DNA of 5,035 bases, taken from positions 1 through 5,035 of the forward strand of contig JARKQO010000549.1 of assembly GCA_029974855.1 (NCBI GenBank), given 5' to 3'. The DNA is from Eubacteriales bacterium. Lineage in GTDB: Bacteria; Bacillota_A; Clostridia; Christensenellales; Aristaeellaceae. How positions within the stretch are numbered: position 1 is the stretch's first letter; every line of letters starts with the position of its first letter. A program made the position numbers and the translations under genes. Positions 1-5,035 of this stretch are shown one piece after another. The notes under the pieces were generated by a model. It was not told the DNA's origin. It saw only the letters and a program-made list of their open reading frames with translations, and searched no databases.

Positions 1-303
1 CAGAATGATCTGGATAAGGCAGATACCTTTACCAAAACACCCAATGGAAAGAGAATCTACCGCTGGCGCAAAGAAACCATTGAACGTTCCTTCGCGGAGG
101 CCAAAGAGCTCCATGGCCTGCGCTATGCCCGCATGCTTGGCTTGGCGGGCATGTACGAGCAGAGCTTCCTCACCGCCGCCGTACAGAACATGAAACGCAT
201 CGCCAAAGCTTTTCCTCCTCTCTTTGATTCTATTTTCCTCTTCTTAAATATGTTCAAAGGGCATGATTTCGCGCAAAAATCATGCCCTTTGTCGATCGTC
301 TGA
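1..303 (+). CDS. IS transposase, C-terminal part (IS1182/IS5-like DDE), partial at left edge
   Basis: The reading frame is open from base 1 to a TGA at 301-303 and encodes the last 100 residues of a transposase, the enzyme that cuts and joins insertion-sequence ends. The fragment has the block RWRKETIERSFAEAKELHG followed by LRYARMLGLAGMYEQ and LTAAVQNMKRIAKA. This is the usual C-terminal signature of IS1182-type (DDE_Tnp_1_6-like) transposases. E28 of the fragment is the likely last acidic residue of the DDE triad, with K35 seven residues on, as in the E(6)K part of the IS4/IS5 signature. The final ~27 residues after AKAFP are hydrophobic, run through a perfect DNA hairpin (256-290) and look unconserved, so the true family C-terminus may be shorter. 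The N-terminal two thirds lie outside the window, so intactness cannot be judged. The gene is convergent with the ABC operon. Family assignment is by recognition, without a search. Confidence 0.8.
   Translation, partial: QNDLDKADTFTKTPNGKRIYRWRKETIERSFAEAKELHGLRYARMLGLAGMYEQSFLTAAVQNMKRIAKAFPPLFDSIFLFLNMFKGHDFAQKSCPLSIV
256..290. terminator. Perfect 14-bp inverted repeat, possible bidirectional terminator or IS end structure
   Basis: AAAGGGCATGATTT at 256-269 is repeated as its exact reverse complement at 277-290, with a 7-nt loop (CGCGCAA). The stem ends in AAA/TTT on each side, so a transcript from either strand would have a GC-containing stem closing in a short U run. It lies inside the 3' end of the transposase frame and between two convergent genes, which fits a bidirectional terminator. 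It could instead be part of the IS right end or a palindromic insertion target. Only one end of the element is in the window, so these cannot be separated. Confidence 0.55.
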
Positions 304-334
304 AGCCCCCGAAGCCTTCCGGCTCCGGGGGCTT
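303..334 (-). terminator. Probable terminator of the ABC operon
   Basis: A 9-bp GC-rich stem (AAGCCCCCG at 303-311 with CGGGGGCTT at 326-334) is extended by an inner 4-bp stem (313-316 with 321-324) after one A/C mismatch, leaving a TTCC loop. It starts 27 bases beyond the stop codon of the solute-binding protein gene, the last gene of the minus-strand operon. The following U tract is very short in both directions, so termination may be incomplete or aided by the second hairpin at 256-290. Confidence 0.65.
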
Positions 335-361
335 TGCTGTAAAGCTTGGTAAATACCGGGC

Positions 362-1351
362 TTACCTGCCCACGATGTCCTTCACTTCCTGGGAATCCAC
401 GTTGTTGATGTCAACCACCATAACGCCGGTGTCCACGACCTTCTCGGTCACGGTGCCGCCGTTGGCCAATTCGAAGGCCTTGGTGACCCCGTCGTAGCCC
501 ATGAAGTATTGCCGCTGCAAAATGGTGGCAACGCTGTAATCAGGGTTGCGGACGATGCCTTCCATCTCGGCGGAGAAGTCGAAGCCCACCATGGCGATGT
601 CCTTGCGGCCGGACTCTTCCAGGGCCTTAACAAAGCCCACGGTGGAGCCGTTGTTGGGGGCAAACAGGCCGATCAGGTTGGGATAGGCGGTCATGAAGTC
701 CTGGCCGAAGGTCAGGGCCTTCTGGGCGTCGCCGTCGTTGACCTTCACCTCGTCCCACAGCACTTTCCAGTTGGCGGGGGCGTTGGCATCCCAGTACTCC
801 TTGAAGCCCACGTTCCGGTCGATGATGGCCTGGGAACCGGTGGAGCCGATGGTGATGGCGATGAAGCCTTCCTTATCCTCGGGAGCGCCAACGGCCTTCA
901 GCTTGTCGATCATGGCCTGGGCGGCCAGGCGGCCCGCGCCGATGTTGTCGGTCAGGTAGGCGGCGCTGTAATCCTCGGTGTCCACGGAGGAGTCGATCAG
1001 GATGATCGGAATACCGGACACATACTGCTCGGAGATGGGGGCCACCATGGCCTTGCGGTCCAGGGGAGCGATGACGATGGCGTCAGCCTGGGCGGACACG
1101 GCGTCCTGCAGCAAAGCCACCTGCTTCTCCACCTCGGACTCGGCGGCGGTGCCCACGATGACCACGTTGCAGCCCAGGTCTTCACCGGCCTTGCGGGCGC
1201 CGGCTTCCACCACGGACCAGTACTGGTTGCCCAGCACCTTCACCAGGACGTAGATGGTCTTTTGGGGCGCTTCGGCCATAGCGCTCAGGGGAGATGCAAA
1301 GACGGTGAGCATCATGGTCAGAGCCAGGGCAAGCACGATGAGTTTTTTCAT
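362..1351 (-). CDS. Sugar ABC transporter solute-binding protein (RbsB/Peripla_BP_4 type)
   Basis: This 329-residue protein is the extracytoplasmic receptor that should capture the sugar and deliver it to the permease encoded just upstream. Residues 1-26 form a signal peptide: MKK, a hydrophobic core, then LSAMA before a likely signal peptidase I cut at A26/E27. There is no lipobox cysteine, which is unusual for a Gram-positive receptor; the only cysteine is C61 in the mature part. The two-lobed type I fold is recognisable from its strands (TIYVLVKVLGNQYW at 32-45, DAIVIAPLD at 90-98, IPIILID at 114-120, FIAITIGS at 163-170, IGLFAPNN at 227-234, IAMVGFD at 252-258). Probable ligand contacts by family analogy are N42, W45, D120, R179, N233/N234, D258 and Q279. 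Where RbsB has an arginine after its ligand-binding aspartate, this protein has S121, which argues against ribose. Length is normal for the family. The ATG at 1351 has AGGAGG eight bases upstream. The specific sugar is unknown. Confidence 0.93.
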   Translation of the reverse strand: MKKLIVLALALTMMLTVFASPLSAMAEAPQKTIYVLVKVLGNQYWSVVEAGARKAGEDLGCNVVIVGTAAESEVEKQVALLQDAVSAQADAIVIAPLDRKAMVAPISEQYVSGIPIILIDSSVDTEDYSAAYLTDNIGAGRLAAQAMIDKLKAVGAPEDKEGFIAITIGSTGSQAIIDRNVGFKEYWDANAPANWKVLWDEVKVNDGDAQKALTFGQDFMTAYPNLIGLFAPNNGSTVGFVKALEESGRKDIAMVGFDFSAEMEGIVRNPDYSVATILQRQYFMGYDGVTKAFELANGGTVTEKVVDTGVMVVDINNVDSQEVKDIVGR

Positions 1352-1359
1352 GGTTGGTT

Positions 1360-1365
1360 CCTCCT
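1360..1365 (-). promoter_or_regulatory. Ribosome binding site of the solute-binding protein gene
   Basis: A perfect AGGAGG (minus strand) lies eight bases before the ATG at 1351. An eight-base A tract precedes it on the minus strand (T run at 1367-1374). This is the strongest Shine-Dalgarno in the operon, consistent with the receptor being needed in excess over the membrane components. Confidence 0.85.
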
Positions 1366-1381
1366 ATTTTTTTTATAGTCA

Positions 1382-1399
1382 CCGGCGGTTTCTCGCCGG
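1382..1399 (-). other. GC-rich intergenic stem-loop between permease and receptor genes
   Basis: CCGGCG at 1382-1387 pairs perfectly with CGCCGG at 1394-1399 around a 6-nt loop. It lies within the 53-base gap after the permease stop codon (1405) and before the receptor's ribosome binding site. On the minus-strand transcript it is followed by TGACTATA and an A tract, not a U tract, so it is not a standard terminator. Comparable intercistronic hairpins in ABC operons (for example malE-malF) protect the receptor mRNA or mark processing sites. A similar role here is inference. Confidence 0.5.
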
Positions 1400-1404
1400 A
1401 GCAA

Positions 1405-2469
1405 CTAACAGGCCTTGGACGAGGAAGGGAAAACGCGGCTGAAGAGCAGCTGGAAAATGGACGGGGCTGTGGTGCTGCTTCTGCGCTGGCGGTGCATCTG
1501 GTTGGCCACGGCGATGACCAGCACCATGCCGATGATCACCATCTGCCAGTAGGAGTTGACGCCGATCAGGTTCAGCCCGTTGCGAATCACGCCCATCATC
1601 AAAGCGCCGATGATGGTGTTGAGGATGTTGCCCTCGCCGCCGCTGATGGCGATGCCCCCCAGCACGGCGGCCGCGATGGCCTCCATCTCGTAGCCGTTGC
1701 CGGCCATGGGCTGGGCGGAGGACATGCGGGAGGCCACCAGAATGCCGCAGATGGCGGCGGAAAAGCCGGACATGCAGTAGGCGAACATGCGGGTGCCCAC
1801 TGCGTTGATGCCGGAAAGCTTGGCGGCCTCGATGTTGGAGCCGCAGGCGTAGATTTGGCGGCCGATGCGGGTCTTGGCCAGCAGAACGCCCAAAATGAGG
1901 GCGTACACCAGCATGATGACGACGCTGTAGGGCAGGCCCCCGGGGAAGCGGCCGCCGCCCAGCTGGTAAAAAATCTTCTGGACGCTTTCGCTGGGGATGT
2001 CCACGGTGTACACCGGCGCGCCGTTCACCAGCGCGTTGGCCATGCCCCGGTACACCCACTGGGTACCCAAGGTGGCGATCATGGGGATCACCCCGAGAAT
2101 TTCAATGAAAAAGCCGTTCATGATGCCGGTGAGCACCCCCATGCACAGGCACAGCACAATGCACAGCCACATGGGCCAGCCCGCCACCAGCAAGGACACC
2201 ACGATGATGCCCGACAGGGCCATGGACGCGCCGGCGGACAGGTCGTTGCCGCCGCAGACCAGGCAAAAGGTCAAACCGCAGCCCAAAATGGCGTAGGTAA
2301 CGATCTGCTGGAGCAGGTTTTGGATATTCTTGCTGGAGAGGAACATGCCGGGGCGGAGCAGGGCGAACACAACCAGCAAGCCGATCAAAAGTACGATGGA
2401 GGAGATGGCGCGCTTGGTGGCGACACCCAGGTTCCCATAAAAACCGGAAAACGCGTTTTTCTTTTCCAT
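1405..2469 (-). CDS. Sugar ABC transporter permease (RbsC-like, BPD_transp_2 family)
   Basis: This 354-residue integral membrane protein is the translocation channel subunit of a CUT2-type sugar importer and probably acts as a homodimer. Hydrophobic segments are visible near residues 21-38, 55-72, 79-97, 99-120, 124-138, 181-198, 226-247, 264-277, 282-297 and 308-323. Family landmarks include GGNDLSAGASMALSG at 73-87, where relatives mostly read GGIDLSVGS, and GSNIEAAKLSGIN at 210-222, the cytoplasmic loop that contacts the ATPase. NGY...AIAAAVLGG around 258-272 and GGEGN at 277-281 also match. After ANQMHRQRR the protein carries about 25 further residues rich in serine and aromatic residues and ending in Cys, somewhat longer than most relatives. 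The protein has ten cysteines, several clustered at 103-109. The ATG at 2469 is 24 bases after the ATPase stop, with GAGGAG at 2482-2487 about 12 bases upstream, implying one transcript and translational coupling or near coupling. Confidence 0.94.
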   Translation of the reverse strand: MEKKNAFSGFYGNLGVATKRAISSIVLLIGLLVVFALLRPGMFLSSKNIQNLLQQIVTYAILGCGLTFCLVCGGNDLSAGASMALSGIIVVSLLVAGWPMWLCIVLCLCMGVLTGIMNGFFIEILGVIPMIATLGTQWVYRGMANALVNGAPVYTVDIPSESVQKIFYQLGGGRFPGGLPYSVVIMLVYALILGVLLAKTRIGRQIYACGSNIEAAKLSGINAVGTRMFAYCMSGFSAAICGILVASRMSSAQPMAGNGYEMEAIAAAVLGGIAISGGEGNILNTIIGALMMGVIRNGLNLIGVNSYWQMVIIGMVLVIAVANQMHRQRRSSTTAPSIFQLLFSRVFPSSSKAC

Positions 2470-2493
2470 AACTCGGTCACGCTCCTCAAAAAA

Positions 2494-4011
2494 TCAGAGA
2501 GCCGCCTTGGCCTCCAGCTTGTTGTATCCGGCAGCCAGGTAGAGAATCTCCTCCTGGGAGGTTTTCTTGGTTTCCAACTCGCCGTTGATGCTGCCTTCAT
2601 GGATCACAAGCACCCGGTCGCTCATGCCCAATATCTCGGGAAGCTCCGAGGAGATCATGATGATGGCCACGCCCTGGTCGCTGAGCTGGTTGAAAAGCTG
2701 ATAGATTTCAAACTTCGCGCCCACGTCGATGCCCCGGGTGGGCTCGTCTACGATCAGAATCTTGGCGCTGTTGCACAGCCACTTGGAAAGGACGATCTTC
2801 TGCTGGTTGCCGCCGGACAGGTTCTTGGTGAGCTGGCGGATGGAGGGGGTCTTGGTGCGCAGCATCTGCCTGTATTTCTCGGCGTTGCGGGCCCCAGCCC
2901 TGTCGTTGACGAAGCCGAATTTGGTCAGAGCCCGCAGATGGGCCATGTTGGTGTTGTACTCCACGTCCAGGCCCAAGGCCAGGCCGTCGTACTTGCGGTC
3001 CTCGGTGGCGTAGGAAAGGCCGTGGTCGATGGCCTGGATCACGGAGTTGATCTTCACGGGCTTGCCCTCGATCTTGACCTCCATGCACTCTACCTTGTGG
3101 GCCCCGAAAACGCAGCGCATGATCTCTGTGCGGCCCGCGCCCACCAGGCCCGCGATGCCCAGAATCTCGCCCTTGCGGACGTGGAAGTGGTCCACGTTCA
3201 AGGGCAGGCGGTTGTGGGCCCGCAGGTTGCTGACCTCCAGCGCGATGTCTCCGATCTTGCGCTGATATTTGGGATATTTATCCTCCAGGGGGCGGCCCAC
3301 GATCATGCTCACCAATATCTCCATGGTGATTTCCTTGAGGTTGCGGGTGCCGATGTACTGGCCGTCCCTTAGCACGCTGGCCCGCTCGCAGATCTGGCTC
3401 AGCTCCTCCAGGCGGTGGGAGATGTAGACCATGCCCACGCCCTTTTTCTGGAGGTTGCGGATAATGCCGAAGAGCTGCTGAATCTCCCGCTCGGTCAAGG
3501 AAGCGGAGGGTTCGTCCAGCACCAGAATCCGGGAGTTGTAGGAAATGGCCTTGGCGATCTCCACCATCTGCTGCTGCGCCACGGACAGGGTGGCCACCCT
3601 GGCGTAGGTGCTGATGCGGATGCCCAGGTCATCCAGAATCTTCTTGGCGTCCCGGTGCATCTGGCGGTCGTTCACAAAGGGGCCCTTGCGGGCGGGGCGG
3701 CCGATGAAGATGTTGTCCGCCACGGTCATATGGCGGCAAAGGGTCATCTCCTGAAAAATGATGCTGATGCCCAGCTCGTGGGCCTTGGCCACCGAGTCGA
3801 TGACGACCTTTTCCCCCTGGATGTAAATCTCCCCCGCGTCCGCCCGGTACACGCCGGTCATGATCTTCATCAGCGTGGACTTGCCCGCGCCGTTTTCCCC
3901 CACCAGCCCGTGGACCTCGCCCTTGTTGACGGACAGGGACACGTTATCCAGCGCCTTTACGCCGGGAAAGGACTTGCAGATGCCCTCCATGCGAAAGAGT
4001 TCCTCGGCCAA
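2494..4011 (-). CDS. Sugar ABC transporter ATP-binding protein with two ABC domains (RbsA/MglA type)
   Basis: This 505-residue cytoplasmic ATPase powers the importer; a single chain carries both nucleotide-binding domains, as usual for CUT2 systems. Domain 1 (about 5-240) has Walker A GENGAGKST near 38-46, Q-loop FQEM near 86-89, signature LSVAQQQMVEIAKA near 142-155, Walker B ILVLDEP near 162-168 and the switch histidine in YISHR near 199. Domain 2 (about 257-500) has a degenerate Walker A GLVGAGRTE near 288, signature LSGGNQQK near 397 and Walker B ILIVDEPTRGID near 417. ISSE there replaces the switch histidine, a family-typical asymmetry. I chose TTG at 4011 because an AGAGGTGA ribosome binding site sits five bases before it and the product starts MAEELFRMEGICKSFPGVKAL, matching the usual N-terminus. 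An in-frame ATG at 3990 would also keep the core domain. The open frame continues upstream to 4401 but crosses the promoter and is not coding there. It is the first gene of the operon. Confidence 0.95.
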   Translation of the reverse strand: MAEELFRMEGICKSFPGVKALDNVSLSVNKGEVHGLVGENGAGKSTLMKIMTGVYRADAGEIYIQGEKVVIDSVAKAHELGISIIFQEMTLCRHMTVADNIFIGRPARKGPFVNDRQMHRDAKKILDDLGIRISTYARVATLSVAQQQMVEIAKAISYNSRILVLDEPSASLTEREIQQLFGIIRNLQKKGVGMVYISHRLEELSQICERASVLRDGQYIGTRNLKEITMEILVSMIVGRPLEDKYPKYQRKIGDIALEVSNLRAHNRLPLNVDHFHVRKGEILGIAGLVGAGRTEIMRCVFGAHKVECMEVKIEGKPVKINSVIQAIDHGLSYATEDRKYDGLALGLDVEYNTNMAHLRALTKFGFVNDRAGARNAEKYRQMLRTKTPSIRQLTKNLSGGNQQKIVLSKWLCNSAKILIVDEPTRGIDVGAKFEIYQLFNQLSDQGVAIIMISSELPEILGMSDRVLVIHEGSINGELETKKTSQEEILYLAAGYNKLEAKAAL

Positions 4012-4016
4012 TGCTT

Positions 4017-4025
4017 TCACCTCTC
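4017..4025 (-). promoter_or_regulatory. Ribosome binding site that fixes the TTG start of the ATPase
   Basis: The minus strand reads GAGAGGTGA at these positions, an eight-of-nine match to the anti-Shine-Dalgarno complement GGAGGTGA region. It lies five bases before TTG at 4011. The overlapping in-frame GTG (4020-4018) lies inside this element and so is unlikely to be used. The ATG at 3990 has no comparable site. Confidence 0.7.
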
Positions 4026-4046
4026 CCAAAACCCACCGTGTATTTC

Positions 4047-4060
4047 CGTTAAATTTAACG
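4047..4060. promoter_or_regulatory. Perfect 14-bp palindrome, candidate operator of the ABC operon
   Basis: CGTTAAATTTAACG reads identically on both strands with no spacer. Its centre lies about 16 bases downstream of the transcription start predicted from the -10 box at 4076-4081, a position where a bound repressor would block initiation or early elongation. A spacer-less palindrome makes a poor RNA hairpin, so protein binding is the better explanation. It lacks the central CG typical of many LacI-family operators, so another regulator is possible. Confidence 0.55.
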
Positions 4061-4075
4061 CTCCAGACTGAGATC

Positions 4076-4104
4076 ATTATAGAGCCTCGACAATTTTTCG
4101 TCAA
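4076..4104 (-). promoter_or_regulatory. Sigma-A (sigma70-type) promoter of the ABC operon
   Basis: On the minus strand TTGACG (-35, positions 4104-4099) is followed by exactly 17 bases and then a perfect TATAAT (-10, positions 4081-4076). Transcription should start near 4069, giving a leader of about 58 bases before the TTG start codon. The near-consensus boxes predict a strong promoter that would need repression or another form of control. Confidence 0.85.
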
Positions 4105-4185
4105 TATAGTTGGCGTATTATTTTGAAATTTTCTTCTTCTTTGTGCATATTCCATAAAATAACTCCAATATGTTGGGACGCAAAA

Positions 4186-4205
4186 TTTCGTGAACGAACA
4201 CGAAA
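4186..4205. promoter_or_regulatory. 20-bp inverted repeat centred on CG, candidate LacI-family operator
   Basis: TTTCGTG at 4186-4192 and CACGAAA at 4199-4205 are exact reverse complements around AACGAA, so the dyad is centred on the CG at 4195-4196. LacI-family operators are commonly even-length dyads with a central CG, which this matches. It lies just upstream of the regulator's predicted promoter (centre about -51) and about 127 bases upstream of the operon start. It could serve autoregulation or a loop with the palindrome at 4047-4060. It does not fit the CcpA cre consensus because the central half-sites are not symmetric. Confidence 0.5.
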
Positions 4206-4231
4206 AATCCCTGTACTTCCGAAAAATCTTC

Positions 4232-4240
4232 TGGTATAGT
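4232..4240 (+). promoter_or_regulatory. Extended -10 promoter of the regulator gene
   Basis: TGGTATAGT combines a TGN extension (4232-4234) with a -10 hexamer TATAGT (4235-4240), one base from consensus. The best -35 at 17-bp spacing, TGTACT at 4212-4217, matches only three of six bases, which extended -10 promoters tolerate. A start near 4247 gives a leader of about 50 bases before the ATG at 4298. This suggests weak to moderate expression, as expected for a repressor. Confidence 0.6.
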
Positions 4241-4297
4241 ATACACAGAAAAGCAAACGGGCGGGGTGCAATTGAGATCGTCAGGAGATATGATGCT

Positions 4298-5035
4298 ATG
4301 GCGCGCGTAACCTTAAAGATGATCGCCGAGAAGGCGGGAACCTCCATCGGTACGGTGGACCGGGCCCTGAACCACCGGGACGGCGTCAGCCGGGAGAGCA
4401 AGGTCCGGGTGCTTCAGGTTGCCCAGGAGCTGGGCTACCGGCCCAACCAGCTGGCCAGCGCCCTGGGCCGCAAAAAAGTCATCCGCATCGGCGCGGCCTA
4501 TCCCTTCGAGCCTGCGGATTTCTACGGCGACATTGACCGGGGCTTTGACAAGGCCCTGGAGGAGCTGCAGGACTACGGCGTGGTGGTGGAGAAGCTCCGC
4601 TACAAAACCCAGGACCCCGAGACCGCCCGGGCCCGGCTGGCCCAGGTGAACCCGGCGGACTTCGACGGCCTGGCCATCAACTCCGCCGGAGCCCTGAACG
4701 TGGGCGAAATTGACCGCTTTGTGGCCGCCGGCATCCCGGTGGTGACCTTCAACACCGACGCGCCGGACAGCCGCCGCCTCTTTTACGTGGGCAACAACTC
4801 CCGCCAATCCGGGCTCATGGGGGCGCAGCTGCTGAGCACTTTTCTCCAGGGCCGGGGCAACGTGACCATTTTGGGCAATTTCAGCCGGGCCACCCCCTTT
4901 ATTGAGCGCTTTGGCGGCTTTTGCGAATACGTCCAGCTGGAGGCCCCGGACATCCATATCTACCCCTGTTCCGAGTGCCTGAGCGAGCCCGGTTTGGCCG
5001 CCAAAAGCCTGACGGACCTCATCGCCCGGGTGCCG
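4298..5035 (+). CDS. LacI-family transcriptional regulator, partial at right edge
   Basis: The frame is open from ATG at 4298 to the window end and gives 246 residues of a protein normally near 330-360, so the C-terminal part is missing. Residues 4-25 form the helix-turn-helix (VTLKMIAEKAGTSIGTVDRAL). GYRPNQLASALGRKK at 46-60 is the hinge. From about residue 61 a sugar-binding-protein-like sensor begins (VIRIGAAYPF, DGLAINSA, IPVVTFNTD at 146-154, FYVGNN at 162-167, NVTILGN at 188-194, RFGGF at 204-208). Its sensor resembles the Peripla_BP_4 fold of the neighbouring receptor, so both may recognise the same or a related sugar; that is inference. The recognition helix reads TVDRAL where classical LacI/PurR read TVSRAL or close variants. 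The ribosome binding site AGGAG at 4283-4287 lies ten bases upstream. Two earlier ATGs (4290, 4293) are out of frame and stop at 4310. Role: probable repressor of the divergent ABC operon. Confidence 0.93.
   Translation, partial: MARVTLKMIAEKAGTSIGTVDRALNHRDGVSRESKVRVLQVAQELGYRPNQLASALGRKKVIRIGAAYPFEPADFYGDIDRGFDKALEELQDYGVVVEKLRYKTQDPETARARLAQVNPADFDGLAINSAGALNVGEIDRFVAAGIPVVTFNTDAPDSRRLFYVGNNSRQSGLMGAQLLSTFLQGRGNVTILGNFSRATPFIERFGGFCEYVQLEAPDIHIYPCSECLSEPGLAAKSLTDLIARVP

Larger units (their letters stand above)
4012..4297. promoter_or_regulatory. Divergent control region between the ABC operon and the LacI-type regulator
   Basis: This 286-base stretch holds no credible gene and is far more AT-rich than the flanking coding DNA. 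It contains an outward promoter for each side (4076-4104 minus; 4232-4240 plus), two palindromes (4047-4060 and 4186-4205) and two near-identical motifs, CAATATAGTTGG at 4102-4113 and CAATATGTTGG at 4166-4176. The arrangement, with regulator and transport operon back to back over a shared palindromic region, is the classical layout for local control by a LacI-family protein. Confidence 0.85.

Noticed and set aside
288..299. Hairpins at 256-334 as part of a CRISPR or repeat array
   Set aside because: The two inverted repeats differ in sequence, occur once each and are explained as terminators or an IS end between convergent genes.
509..1378. Plus-strand open frame of 289 codons antisense to the receptor gene
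   Set aside because: Low-complexity Gly/His/Val-rich product with no family likeness, opposite a well-supported receptor gene with signal peptide and ribosome binding site.
1354..3372. Plus-strand open frame of 672 codons antisense to the permease and ATPase genes
   Set aside because: Its translation is dominated by His, Gly, Ala, Asp and Gln, lacks any domain and opposes two clear ABC genes. It is a shadow of their high-GC third-position bias.
4186..4205. CcpA catabolite-responsive element (cre)
   Set aside because: The dyad has a central CG, but the half-sites CGTGAA/AACACG do not match the TGNAANCG pattern.
4012..4401. N-terminal extension of the ATPase frame by 130 residues
   Set aside because: The extension crosses the operon promoter, both palindromes and the start of the divergent regulator. 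The family N-terminus begins at the TTG at 4011, which has its own ribosome binding site.
4313..4957. Minus-strand open frame of 214 codons opposite the LacI-type regulator
   Set aside because: Antisense shadow of a gene with a convincing helix-turn-helix and sensor domain; its product has no recognisable features.

Overview
The window carries one divergently organised carbohydrate-uptake locus next to the tail of an insertion sequence. High third-position GC in the genes, AT-rich intergenic DNA, strong AGGAGG-type ribosome binding sites and a TTG start suggest a moderately high-GC Gram-positive anaerobe of the Clostridia (Oscillospiraceae/Christensenellales-like). This is inference from style; no taxonomic marker gene is present.

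Layout. Positions 1-303 (+) hold the C-terminal end of a DDE transposase, probably IS1182/IS5-like. Two hairpins (256-290 and 303-334) lie between this gene and the convergent ABC operon. On the minus strand, in transcription order, come a tandem-domain sugar ABC ATPase (4011-2494, TTG start), an RbsC-like permease (2469-1405) and a periplasmic-binding-protein-type solute receptor (1351-362). Together they make a complete CUT2-type (ribose/galactose-class) importer. A GC-rich stem-loop separates the permease from the receptor gene. On the plus strand from 4298, running off the right edge, is a LacI-family repressor with an N-terminal HTH and a sugar-binding-protein-like sensor domain.

The 286-base divergent region (4012-4297) is the control region. 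It holds a near-consensus sigma-A promoter for the ABC operon (TTGACG, 17-bp spacer, TATAAT), a perfect 14-bp palindrome just downstream of the predicted start site, a 20-bp inverted repeat centred on CG, and an extended -10 promoter for the regulator. The simplest model is that the LacI-type protein senses the imported sugar or a derivative and controls the importer, and perhaps itself, through these palindromes. The substrate cannot be named from sequence alone, because no catabolic enzyme lies in the window and the receptor lacks one arginine that E. coli RbsB uses for ribose.

I do not see a previously undescribed system. The points most worth a second look are the receptor's non-lipoprotein signal peptide, the palindromes of the control region, and the stem-loop before the receptor gene.
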